DNA from: an uncultured Lewinella sp. | GTDB taxonomy: Bacteria > Bacteroidota > Bacteroidia > Chitinophagales > Saprospiraceae | Reading direction: 5' to 3' | Length of the DNA: 48,692 nt | NCBI GenBank assembly: GCA_937873655.1 | Contig: CALMYQ010000264.1 | Span: 1 to 48,692 of the forward strand | In this document: piece after piece, positions 33,191 through 40,719 of the stretch | How the letters are laid out: the number at the start of each line of letters is the position of its first letter | Numbering within the stretch: position 1 is the first letter of the stretch | The notes under the pieces: model-generated | Told to the model about the DNA's origin: nothing | Seen by the model: only the letters and a program-made list of their open reading frames with translations | The model's database searches: none | Made by a program: the position numbers and the translations under genes

Positions 33191-33268
33191 TTCGGTCCTA
33201 TGGACCTGGCTTACAGATATTTCGGTCCTATGGACCTGTCTTACGGGGGTTTCGGTCCTATGGACCTC
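33191..33268. repeat. Three 30-bp-spaced GGTCCTATGGACC palindromes
   Basis: TTCGGTCCTATGGACCT occurs at exactly 30-bp intervals (palindromes at 33194-33206, 33224-33236 and 33254-33266), separated by GGCTTACAGATAT and GTCTTACGGGGGT. Related copies are at 4781, 4833 and 14233. It follows the aminotransferase stop by 25 bp. The whole 33167-33520 gap is repeats, with no gene. Confidence 0.9.
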
Positions 33269-33344
33269 CTTCTTATTGATGATTACATGATTGTTGATTG
33301 TTGATGGGGGCGGCCGTTGTAAAGTCGAAGGGTTACCTTCCCCC

Positions 33345-33506
33345 ACTTACAACTTACGACTTACAACTTAAGACTTACAACTTACAACTTACGACTTACA
33401 ACTTACGACTTACAACTTACGACTTAAGACTTACAACTTAAGACTTACAACTTAAGACTTACAACTTACGACTTACAACTTACGACTTACAACTTACAAC
33501 TTACAA
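33345..33506. repeat. Heptanucleotide array, about 23 copies (ACTTACA/ACTTACG/ACTTAAG)
   Basis: This 162-bp run is built entirely from the 7-mers ACTTACA, ACTTACG and ACTTAAG in mixed order. It ends 15 bp before the stop codon of the minus-strand TMEM175-like gene. It is the longest array of the family in this window, and the shared 7-bp period points to slippage growth. Confidence 0.95.
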
Positions 33507-33520
33507 TGAAACCATACCCC

Positions 33521-34105
33521 CTACTCCTCGCCTGACATCAGCACCCGTTCGATCCGCTTGTCCGGGATCAGCCACATGACGGCGACGACCACAAACAAGG
33601 TGCAGGCGATCATAGAGTTGATAAACGCCATTGGAATGCTGACGGCATAAACCACAGCGGAAATAATCCCCTTGATATCGCGGCCTACCGCCCTGGCCAG
33701 GGTGGAATCCTTCCCGTGATGCCCGATCAGCACCTGTGACAAAATATAATAAGCTACCCCTGATAAAAGCAGGTCGATTCCGTAGAGTGCCACAGGTAAG
33801 GAGGCAAAGTGGTTTTCTCCCATCCATGCGGTGGTAAAAGGCACCAGAGACAACCAGAACAACAGGTGCATGTTGGCCCAGAGGATGCGGCCGTTCACCC
33901 GTTTGACAGCTTGCAACATATGGTGATGGTTGTTCCAGTAGATACCCAGAAAGACAAAACTGAGCACATAGCTCAGAAATTTGGCGTACAGCGGTCTCAG
34001 TTCTTCCATAGTAGCGCCGTGCGGCGGCTTCATCTCCAGCACCATGATGGTGATGATAATAGCCAGCACGCCGTCGCTGAAGGCTTCCATTCTTCCTTTG
34101 GTCAT
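33521..34105 (-). CDS. TMEM175-family (DUF1211) potassium-channel-like membrane protein
   Basis: The 194-residue protein has six predicted helices. Helix 1 carries the family hallmark RMEAFSDGVLAIIITIMVLE, the FSD motif that lines the pore in bacterial and lysosomal TMEM175. Further helices include FLSYVLSFVFLGIYWNNHH and LFWLSLVPFTTAWMGENHFA. Bacterial members form tetrameric K+-permeable channels. The start is the ATG at 34105, four residues before the motif begins (MTKGRMEAF); the frame is open to 34240 without similarity. It is divergent from the propeller gene at 34315. Confidence 0.9.
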   Translation of the reverse strand: MTKGRMEAFSDGVLAIIITIMVLEMKPPHGATMEELRPLYAKFLSYVLSFVFLGIYWNNHHHMLQAVKRVNGRILWANMHLLFWLSLVPFTTAWMGENHFASLPVALYGIDLLLSGVAYYILSQVLIGHHGKDSTLARAVGRDIKGIISAVVYAVSIPMAFINSMIACTLFVVVAVMWLIPDKRIERVLMSGEE

Positions 34106-34261
34106 GATGTTCAATTTTTTATTCGGACGGGTTGTCCGGTTCAGGGCTGAAATATAAGGAGAAAACCGTTTGGCGGATAATTGGTTGAAAGGCGCACCCT
34201 GCCCGAACGGCATTTTCGACATTTTCCAATCCGCTGTCATACGGCTTTTTTCGAATTTGGT

Positions 34262-34269
34262 TAGCTTTG
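34262..34269 (+). promoter_or_regulatory. -7 promoter box TAGCTTTG
   Basis: This is an exact TAnnTTTG match, 46 bp before the TTG start at 34315, in the divergent gap after the TMEM175-like gene. No clear -33 element is seen. Confidence 0.5.
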
Positions 34270-34314
34270 ACCAGGTTGACGGAATTCTAATAGCCCGAAC
34301 TTATTTACAACGGA

Positions 34315-35544
34315 TTGAAACCAAATTTTTATCTGATTACAGCCCTGGTGTTCCTGGCCGGATGTACGGCTCAGGAACACCAAACCCTTCCCAACTCTTT
34401 TGCGCCTAAAAAGATCAGGGCTGAAGGCCGTATATTGCCTTTCGATATCGCTTCCGCCAGGGTCGTTCCGGTCGACGAATCAACGATCAGGAAATTACCG
34501 GTGGGGCAGCTGCCTGTCGTACCGACGAATACCAATGTAACCCCGGCGGGTGAGCCGAGGGTCATTGCTATTTCGGAAACCGACCTGGGTGAGCAGGAAC
34601 CGCCGAGAATATTGTCCCCCGTCATCACCCGGAAACCTGCAGGAAGACCGGAAGCCATCATTGCAAAGGACGCTGTAGGGAAGGATCACAATTCCCACAA
34701 TTTTACCTGTTTTAAACGATTGCAGGGGCTGAAGAACGATTTCATCTACAGTGTGGCGGAAGACCATGACGGCAATATCTGGACCGGCGTTTCCGAAGGC
34801 GGCATATGCGTTTATGACGGCAAATCCATCCGCCAATTGCCGCGCACCGACAGTTTTCCTATCGAGCTCGCGTTATGCATTTTCCCCGACCGGGCCGGAA
34901 ACGTCTGGTTCGGGTCACTGGACCAGGGCGCAATGCGGTATGACGGCCGCCGATTCACCCATTTTGACACCCGGTCGGGACTGCCGTCCAACACCGTCCG
35001 GGGGATCGCTGAAGACCGCGACGGGAATATCTGGCTGGCTACCAACGGCGGAGCGGTGAAGTACGACGGCGAATATTTCACCATTTTTACGGAGCAGCAA
35101 GGGTTGTCCGGCAGCGAGGTGGTCAGCTTGTTGGAGGACAAATCCGGCACGCTCTGGTTCGGCGCCAACAGCGGATTGAACCGGCTGATCAATAATTCTG
35201 CCGGTGAAAACAACGCAGCGCAAAACCTTTACTTTAAAAGCTACACCTATGAGGACGGATTCCTAAGGGTCAGTTGCCGGGGCAACAGCCTCGTACAGGC
35301 CCGTGACGGCGCCATCTGGATCGGCACCGTCGAACGGCTCACCGTATTGCATCCGGAAGGCGAATTGCCTGACACCATACCGCCGAATATCCAGCTGACC
35401 TCCATTGACCTGTTCAATGAACAAATTGACTGGAGCGGTTTTGAAAGCAACAAGGACACCTTCCACTGCCGGCGCCGCGGCAAGATAGTCGCCAGGAACA
35501 AAGGCAAAATTGACATGTATTTTGTAGAACCCAACGCAGGATAA
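34315..35544 (+). CDS. Rearranged two-component-type propeller lipoprotein ending in a nucleotide-cyclase tail
   Basis: The 409-residue product begins at a TTG codon with a lipoprotein signal (FYLITALVFLAGC). After a Pro-rich region (about 25-130), at least five Reg_prop-type propeller repeats follow (EDHDGNIWTGVSEGGICVYDG, DRAGNVWFGSLDQGAMRYDG, EDRDGNIWLATNGGAVKYDG and others). The start of the post-propeller segment follows (PPNIQLTSIDLFNEQIDWSG). At about 35450-35466 the sequence changes abruptly to FHCRRRGKIVARNKGKIDMY, which resembles the last residues of class III adenylate/guanylate cyclases. The Y_Y_Y domain, membrane helix and cyclase core are absent. I infer an in-frame internal deletion of a propeller-cyclase gene of about 1000 or more codons. 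It may no longer signal. Confidence 0.75.
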   Translation: MKPNFYLITALVFLAGCTAQEHQTLPNSFAPKKIRAEGRILPFDIASARVVPVDESTIRKLPVGQLPVVPTNTNVTPAGEPRVIAISETDLGEQEPPRILSPVITRKPAGRPEAIIAKDAVGKDHNSHNFTCFKRLQGLKNDFIYSVAEDHDGNIWTGVSEGGICVYDGKSIRQLPRTDSFPIELALCIFPDRAGNVWFGSLDQGAMRYDGRRFTHFDTRSGLPSNTVRGIAEDRDGNIWLATNGGAVKYDGEYFTIFTEQQGLSGSEVVSLLEDKSGTLWFGANSGLNRLINNSAGENNAAQNLYFKSYTYEDGFLRVSCRGNSLVQARDGAIWIGTVERLTVLHPEGELPDTIPPNIQLTSIDLFNEQIDWSGFESNKDTFHCRRRGKIVARNKGKIDMYFVEPNAG

Positions 35545-35585
35545 ATCCTAAATTGGCGCGTTAATAGCATATACCTTTTGTTGAC

Positions 35586-37451
35586 ATGAAAAAATCACCC
35601 GTTCTCCTTGCTGCATTTCTCGGCTTGTTTTCAGCGCTCTTCAGCCAGGATACCCTGCCCATTCCGCGCAATCTGATGCCCGCTTACGAAAAAGGGACCC
35701 GAAGCCTTAACGGGGCGCCCGGCGAAAAATACTGGCAAAACCATGCCGGGTACGATATCCAGGTTCAGTTTGAGCCCGCCACCCGCCTGATCACCGGGGC
35801 TGAATCGATCGAATATACCAACAACAGTCCCGACACCCTCCGTTCGATCCACTTCAAACTTTATCCCAATCTGTACAAATCCGGATCGCCGCGGGCAAGC
35901 TATATCGCGCCGGACGACATCGGCGACGGGGTTCAGATCCAGAAACTGGTTGTAGCCGGCAAGGAGCAAAAGACTTCCCTGCTCCGCCCGCGCGGCACGG
36001 AAATGGACGTGCTTGTCGACCCTGTTCTACCGGGGCAATCCGTAAGGTTCGAGATCGCTTACAGCTATACCCTCAATAAGAACTCCCATATCCGGACGGG
36101 AGAAGTGGACGAGGGCTCCGCCTTTATCGCCTATTTCTTCCCCAGGATCGCCGTATATGACGATATCGACGGCTGGAACCGCAATCCCTATATCGGCTCG
36201 CAGGAGTTCTACAACGACTTTTGCGACTTCAATCTGGCGGTCACCGTGCCGAAGGATTTCGTGGTATGGGCAACCGGCGACCTTCTCAATTGCGCCGAAG
36301 TGCTGACGCCCAAATACTGCGAACGCCTCGCCCTGGCCGAACAAGAAGACGCCATTCGGTTTATCATCGACAGCACCGACCTCAGGCAAGGCGGCATCAC
36401 CGCCCAAAATCCGAGGAATACTTTCCGGTTTGAGGCCGGTAACGTAACGGATATCGCTTTCGGGGTCAGCGACCACTACCTGTGGCAATCCTCCAGCCTG
36501 GAGGTGGACAAAACCACGGGCCGCCGTACGCGCGTAGAGGCCGTTTTCAATCCCGCGCACAAGGATTATTTCCTGGTTGCGGAAGATGCCCGGAAGACCG
36601 TTGAGTCCATGAGCTTCCGCTTCCCGAAATGGCCCTTCCCTTATGCGCATATGACGGTTTTTGACGGGCTGGACCAGATGGAATACCCCATGATGGCCAA
36701 TGACAACCCGATCGATGACCGGGCGGAAAGCATCGAGCTGACCGATCACGAGATCTTCCATACCATGTTCCCTTTCTATATGGGCATCAACGAGACCAAA
36801 TACGGCTGGATGGATGAAGGCTGGGCCACCATAGGCGAATGGCTGATCTCGCCGATGATCGATCCTTCACTCGTGGATGAATACGGTATGGGCGGGTACA
36901 ACGCCGCTGCCGGTACGGAAGCCGATCTGCCCATTGTGACCCTGACCACGGAGCAGAACGGCATGTCCATGTTCATCAATTCCTATCCCAAACCGGGCCT
37001 CGGCTATCTCTATGTCAAAGATCTGCTGGGCGATGAGGTCTTTTTCAAGGGCCTACACCACTATATCCGCACCTGGAACGGCAAACACCCCATCCCCTAT
37101 GATTTCTTCTATTGCATGAACGAAGGATCCGGTGTCAACCTCGACTGGTTCTGGAAAGCCTGGTTTTTTGACGACGGCGTACCCGACCTGGCTATCGAAA
37201 AAGTGACCGACAACGGCTCCATGAAGTCCGTTCTCATCCGGAAAAAAGGCAGCAAGCCGGTACCGGTCGACCTGACCATCGTATTCGAGGACGACTCGGA
37301 ATCCAAAATGCACCGCTCGGTCGCCGTCTGGGAAAAGGGCGGGGAAAGCGTAGAGATCCAGGTACGAACGCCCAAAAAGATCAGGGAAGTCCGCCTGGGC
37401 AGCACCTATACGGCGGATGTGGATAAGGCGGATAATGTCTATCCCAGGTAA
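35586..37451 (+). CDS. Secreted M1-family metallopeptidase (paralogue of the gene at 29182)
   Basis: The 621-residue protein has a signal peptide (MKKSPVLLAAFLGLFSALFSQ). The zinc site is complete: TDHEIFHTMFP with His388, Glu389 and His392, and Glu411 in GWMDEGWAT. The exopeptidase loop reads DQMEYPMMAND, again Tyr in place of the GxMEN Asn. The N-terminal domain (GAPGEKYWQNHAGYDIQVQF, SIEYTNNSPDTLRSIHFKLY) matches the first M1 gene closely in pattern. It is about 170 residues shorter, mainly in the C-terminal part. It follows the rearranged propeller gene by 41 bp. Confidence 0.92.
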   Translation: MKKSPVLLAAFLGLFSALFSQDTLPIPRNLMPAYEKGTRSLNGAPGEKYWQNHAGYDIQVQFEPATRLITGAESIEYTNNSPDTLRSIHFKLYPNLYKSGSPRASYIAPDDIGDGVQIQKLVVAGKEQKTSLLRPRGTEMDVLVDPVLPGQSVRFEIAYSYTLNKNSHIRTGEVDEGSAFIAYFFPRIAVYDDIDGWNRNPYIGSQEFYNDFCDFNLAVTVPKDFVVWATGDLLNCAEVLTPKYCERLALAEQEDAIRFIIDSTDLRQGGITAQNPRNTFRFEAGNVTDIAFGVSDHYLWQSSSLEVDKTTGRRTRVEAVFNPAHKDYFLVAEDARKTVESMSFRFPKWPFPYAHMTVFDGLDQMEYPMMANDNPIDDRAESIELTDHEIFHTMFPFYMGINETKYGWMDEGWATIGEWLISPMIDPSLVDEYGMGGYNAAAGTEADLPIVTLTTEQNGMSMFINSYPKPGLGYLYVKDLLGDEVFFKGLHHYIRTWNGKHPIPYDFFYCMNEGSGVNLDWFWKAWFFDDGVPDLAIEKVTDNGSMKSVLIRKKGSKPVPVDLTIVFEDDSESKMHRSVAVWEKGGESVEIQVRTPKKIREVRLGSTYTADVDKADNVYPR

Positions 37452-37490
37452 GTATGAAGTAAGAAGGATCTGGTAAATCTTTGGATATCA

Positions 37491-38006
37491 ATGAAAATAA
37501 TCTTACAGAAAGGCGACATCACCGAAATTGCCGTCGACGCCATCGTCAACGCCGCAAACAGCTCTCTGATGGGGGGCGGGGGCGTCGATGGGGCGATCCA
37601 CCGCAAGGGCGGCCCCGGCATTCTGGAGGAATGCAAACGGATCGCCGCGCGCCGGGGCGGTTGCCCGACCGGGGAAGCCGTCATCACTACAGCCGGGAAA
37701 TTGCCGGCCCGGTACGTCATTCACACCGTCGGCCCTGTTTGGCGCGGCGGGCAATCGGGCGAACCCGAATTATTGGCAGCCTGCTACCGGAATTCGCTGC
37801 AACTCGCGGCGGAGAATGGGGTCAGGACCATCGCCTTTCCCAACATCAGTACGGGCGTTTACCGGTTTCCGAAGGAACGCGCTGCCGAAATAGCCGTCCG
37901 GATTGTAAAGGAATGTACAACCGATTCTGAAGCCGGGCTGGAATCGGTGATCTTTGTTTGTTTTGATGAGGAGAATTTTGAAATCTATCAGCGGTTGGTT
38001 TCTTAG
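37491..38006 (+). CDS. Macrodomain protein (O-acetyl-ADP-ribose deacetylase-like, YmdB/MacroD type)
   Basis: The 171-residue single macrodomain shows all main motifs: GDITEIAVDAIVNAANSSL with the catalytic-site NAANS, GGGGVDGAIHRKGG, GEAVITTAGKLPARYVIHTV, and FPNISTGVYRFP contacting the diphosphate. The MacroD-type Asn and Asp (GGVDGAIH) are present, so hydrolysis of O-acetyl-ADP-ribose or ADP-ribosylated glutamate/aspartate is expected. It is cytoplasmic. It follows the M1 gene by 39 bp with no evident functional link, and converges with the epimerase gene. Confidence 0.93.
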   Translation: MKIILQKGDITEIAVDAIVNAANSSLMGGGGVDGAIHRKGGPGILEECKRIAARRGGCPTGEAVITTAGKLPARYVIHTVGPVWRGGQSGEPELLAACYRNSLQLAAENGVRTIAFPNISTGVYRFPKERAAEIAVRIVKECTTDSEAGLESVIFVCFDEENFEIYQRLVS

Positions 38007-38020
38007 ACTTTCCCACCACA

Positions 38021-38051
38021 GGTTTCTCAAACTTTGGAAGTTTAAGAAACC
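38021..38051. repeat. Hairpin repeat GGTTTCTCAAACTT/AAGTTTAAGAAACC
   Basis: The 14-bp arms (38021-38034 and 38038-38051, one mismatch) enclose TGG between two convergent genes. The right arm contains the last codons and TAA stop of the minus-strand gene at 38042. There is no T tract on either side, so a classical terminator is not supported. Confidence 0.8.
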
Positions 38052-38728
38052 GGGGGGCTCTTCACTATTCCATTCAGATCCGCATTGCCCAATATCTTCA
38101 GCTCACACCCCTGCTTCATTACCTTGATCATCGCCTGCCCCAGGCTCCGCGTCGTCAGCATCTGCCGGGGAAAAACCAGCCGCAACAGCGGAAAAAGGAA
38201 TGCGGTGATCCGGTAAACGGCGCTGTACCAACCCACCTTGGAGCGGATCCCGTCCATCGGCTGCAAAAAGCCCAGCCGGATCATATAGGCATCCCTGAAG
38301 GGCATCGACAGGAGTTTGTTTTCCGTCTTTCCCTTAACGCGCGCCCACATCATCCGTCCTTTTTCGGTGCTGTCGGTGCCGGTACCCGAGACATAACAGA
38401 TCGCCATTTCCGGGTTAATCCGCAGGGCTGTTTCGGCCACATGAATGGTCAGATCATAGGTCAACCGGTGGAATTCGGCTTCGGACATGCCCACGGAACT
38501 CACGCCCAGGCAGAAAAAGCCGGTATTGTATCCCTTGAGCTCCTGTTCGACGGGCGACAGGTCGAAAAAGTCCTTGTGGATGACCTCCCTGAGCTTTGCG
38601 TGCTGTATCCCGACCGGTTGCCGGTTGATGACCAGGACGGATTCCACCTCCGGGTCTTTGAGGCATTCCAGCAGCAGGCCTTTTCCGACCATGCCGGTAG
38701 CGCCGGTGATGATGGCTTTTAATTTCAT
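38042..38728 (-). CDS. NAD(P)-binding Rossmann protein (atypical SDR / epimerase-like)
   Basis: This protein of about 228 residues has an N-terminal dinucleotide site MKLKAIITGATGMVGKGLLL and strands LVINRQPVGI and TGFFCLGVSSVGMS, with AICYVSGTGTDSTEKG in place of a classical SDR tyrosine block. It belongs to the NAD(P)H-binding/NmrA-like atypical SDR group, whose members bind cofactor but often have unknown substrates. The ATG at 38728 is preferred to an in-frame TTG at 38737. It is probably the last gene of the sigma factor operon (60-bp gap). The C-terminus (KSPPVS) is encoded by the hairpin repeat. Confidence 0.82.
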   Translation of the reverse strand: MKLKAIITGATGMVGKGLLLECLKDPEVESVLVINRQPVGIQHAKLREVIHKDFFDLSPVEQELKGYNTGFFCLGVSSVGMSEAEFHRLTYDLTIHVAETALRINPEMAICYVSGTGTDSTEKGRMMWARVKGKTENKLLSMPFRDAYMIRLGFLQPMDGIRSKVGWYSAVYRITAFLFPLLRLVFPRQMLTTRSLGQAMIKVMKQGCELKILGNADLNGIVKSPPVS

Positions 38729-38788
38729 ATTTGGCAACCGGGTTGGAATAGCGAGGCCCGGTTGTCGAAATATACGGTGTTTTTCCGA

Positions 38789-39187
38789 TTACTTCGCCCG
38801 CATCCGGTTATTCCGGGCGTTGTGCTCTACCTCTGCCAGGCCCAGTTCTTCCATCAGCGGCGGGATATACATGCCGAAGCGGCCCCGAAGGCCCTTCTTG
38901 AGACCGTACCAGCCGCCGACAGGGTTGTCCGCCGAGCGGCCCCAGGCTTCTACCGTGCCGGCTTTGGCCTCCTTTTGCTCGTCGGCGCTGCCGAGCTCCA
39001 CCCAGTCGCCGTGCTGTTTGAGCATTTCGTGCAGGTCGGCCAGGCATCGCGCGTCGTAATGCAGCACCGTTTTACCTACGGTACAGACAATAATCTCGCG
39101 GCCGTCCTTCACGTCCTTGTACATTTCATATTCACCGGTGCCGGGCGGGGTTTTGAGCTTCCAGGGATTTTCTTTCGTTCCTTTCAT
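38789..39187 (-). CDS. Conserved hypothetical protein (possibly DUF6855)
   Basis: The 132-residue soluble protein contains LKTPPGTGEYEMYKDV, HYDARCLADLHEMLKQHGDW, GTVEAWGRSADNPVGGWYGL and RGRFGMYIPPLMEELGLAEV. The pattern is strongly conserved in my memory of similar proteins from Bacteroidota and Actinomycetota, which I tentatively place in DUF6855. No catalytic motif is evident. The ATG at 39187 lies 4 bp after the SRPBCC gene stop, so the two are almost certainly cotranscribed and perhaps work together. Confidence 0.8.
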   Translation of the reverse strand: MKGTKENPWKLKTPPGTGEYEMYKDVKDGREIIVCTVGKTVLHYDARCLADLHEMLKQHGDWVELGSADEQKEAKAGTVEAWGRSADNPVGGWYGLKKGLRGRFGMYIPPLMEELGLAEVEHNARNNRMRAK

Positions 39188-39191
39188 GTGG

Positions 39192-39686
39192 TTAATTTTT
39201 AGCCTTTTGAATGGTTTCAGCCTCTTTTTTGAGGTCGTTTGCAAATTGTTCGAAAACCGGATTGAAGTCCGGGATATGTTTTGCGGCCATCGGGAACATC
39301 AGCCCGCCGATCCTTTCGGTCATAACAAACCGGGTTTGCCCACCTTGTCCGGCCGTAAGCTGATATTGCCGCACACCCTTGAAAAAGGGCGCCATCCCAT
39401 CCTGCCAGGTCATGGCCTTTTCGGGTGTCATGTCCGTTACCCTGAGCTTGAATACCCTTTTTTCATCCAGGATAGATTTTAGCCGGATGGTTTCACCCGG
39501 GGCTATGCGGCCTTCAATCGAAGTTACCGTGGAATTCCACCTCGGGAAATCGGATGCATTGGTCAACAGCGCCCAAATGATCCCGGGATGAGCGTTGATG
39601 CCGATACTCGCCGATGTTGTCCGGCTGAAGGTCTTTTTCGTGGTTGCAGCTTTTCCGTCAATTGGGTTTGTGCCTGTTTTTGCCAT
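39192..39686 (-). CDS. SRPBCC-family (START/Bet v1-like) ligand-binding protein
   Basis: The 164-residue protein has the polyketide-cyclase/AHSA1-like fold: SASIGINAHPGIIWALLTNA, FPRWNSTVTSIEGRI, GETIRLKSILDEKRVFKLRV and the long C-terminal helix FNPVFEQFANDLKKEAETI. These proteins bind hydrophobic ligands in a deep cavity and often sit beside ECF sigma factors or DUF1801 proteins. A short charged N-terminal tail (1-20) precedes the fold. It follows the sigma factor gene by 57 bp. Confidence 0.85.
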   Translation of the reverse strand: MAKTGTNPIDGKAATTKKTFSRTTSASIGINAHPGIIWALLTNASDFPRWNSTVTSIEGRIAPGETIRLKSILDEKRVFKLRVTDMTPEKAMTWQDGMAPFFKGVRQYQLTAGQGGQTRFVMTERIGGLMFPMAAKHIPDFNPVFEQFANDLKKEAETIQKAKN

Positions 39687-39743
39687 TGTCAGTCAAGATT
39701 TATTACTTCGACGAAACTGCGGCAAAGAACGATAGGGCAAATG

Positions 39744-40541
39744 CTAATTTTTTTCCAGATAATTTTCAATCACCTGTTTATTATGCTGTAAATGGTGGAG
39801 TTGCAGCTCAGCCGCTTCAGATTCGTATGGATCAATGGCCTGAATGATCCTCATCCGCAAATCAAAAAGGGTCTCTTTGTCCTTGTTTTCGGCATCCCGG
39901 GCCATTTCGATCTTTACAAGTTCTTCCTGCAGGTTCTGTTTGGGATTGAAAATGCCGTTGAGTTCGGAGCACTGGTGGCAAATCCCGTTCTTACTGATCA
40001 GGGAACACCGGTTGTCGAAAATACCGATCATTTTCTGCCGGGCCGTGTGCAGGTAGTATTTCACCATGGCTTCCGTATTGCCGATAATTCCGGCGATCTC
40101 TTTTACCCTGAACTCGCAGACTTCTTTCAACAACAGGACCAGTTGCTGTTCGAGCGGCAGCGATTTGGAAATACAGGTAAAACAGAAAGCGATATGCTCC
40201 CTGATCTCAAACTGACCTTGCGGTGAGGTCATCCGGATCTGCATCATTTCGCCGAGAAATTCGCGATTGGCCAGGGCGGCCTCGCGGCAGATATCCGTCG
40301 CGTGTTCCGGCCAGCGTTTGCGGTGGCGCAACAGGTCGCGGGCCAGATTGGAGCCAATGGCAAAGATCCAGGTCTTGAGGGAGGATTCGCCCCTGTAACC
40401 GGACAATCCGGCATGCGCTTTCAGATAGGTATCCTGCACCAGGTCCTCGGCATCTTCGGTACTTGCGGTCATGCGCAGCAGAAAAGCGCGCAATTGCGGG
40501 CGGTGATCTTCGAAAGCGGCGTTGAAACGTTCTGTATCCAT
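39744..40541 (-). CDS. ECF-type sigma-70 factor with Cys/His-rich C-terminal extension
   Basis: The 265-residue protein has region 2 (about 8-78: EDAEDLVQDTYLKAHAGLSG, SLKTWIFAIGSNLARDLLR) and region 4 (about 128-172: LPLEQQLVLLLKEVCEFRVK, then EIAGIIGNTEAMVKYYLHTA). It is longer than usual ECFs (about 180-200). The tail has Cys179 and the cluster CHQC (Cys188, His189, Cys191), and a CFTC pair (Cys120/Cys123) lies between the two regions. These could hold a metal or act as a redox switch. No anti-sigma factor is adjacent, so control may be built into the protein. It heads the operon with SRPBCC, the hypothetical and the Rossmann protein. Confidence 0.87.
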   Translation of the reverse strand: MDTERFNAAFEDHRPQLRAFLLRMTASTEDAEDLVQDTYLKAHAGLSGYRGESSLKTWIFAIGSNLARDLLRHRKRWPEHATDICREAALANREFLGEMMQIRMTSPQGQFEIREHIAFCFTCISKSLPLEQQLVLLLKEVCEFRVKEIAGIIGNTEAMVKYYLHTARQKMIGIFDNRCSLISKNGICHQCSELNGIFNPKQNLQEELVKIEMARDAENKDKETLFDLRMRIIQAIDPYESEAAELQLHHLQHNKQVIENYLEKN

Positions 40542-40692
40542 CGTCTTGAAAATTGAAAAGCCGGAAGGTGAATCACCTCGTAATCATTCAGGAAAGTGGC
40601 AAGGCGGACCTGCTTGCGCCGCCGAAGGCATGAACCGCTTTTGATCGCTGGCTCCACATGAACAAATTTATAGTAAATTTCGACCTTAAGTT

Positions 40693-40700
40693 TAAATTTG
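40693..40700 (+). promoter_or_regulatory. -7 promoter box TAAATTTG
   Basis: This is an exact TAnnTTTG match, 20 bp before the TTG start at 40720, implying a very short leader. The 40542-40719 gap separates the sigma factor and kinase genes, which are divergent, and has no other feature. Confidence 0.5.
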
Positions 40701-40719
40701 AACCAGAAAAAACCGTTGC

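Noticed and set aside
33191..33268. CRISPR-like array
   Set aside because: There are only three short palindromes, the spacers are repeat-derived and no cas genes are present. Related single palindromes occur in other gaps.
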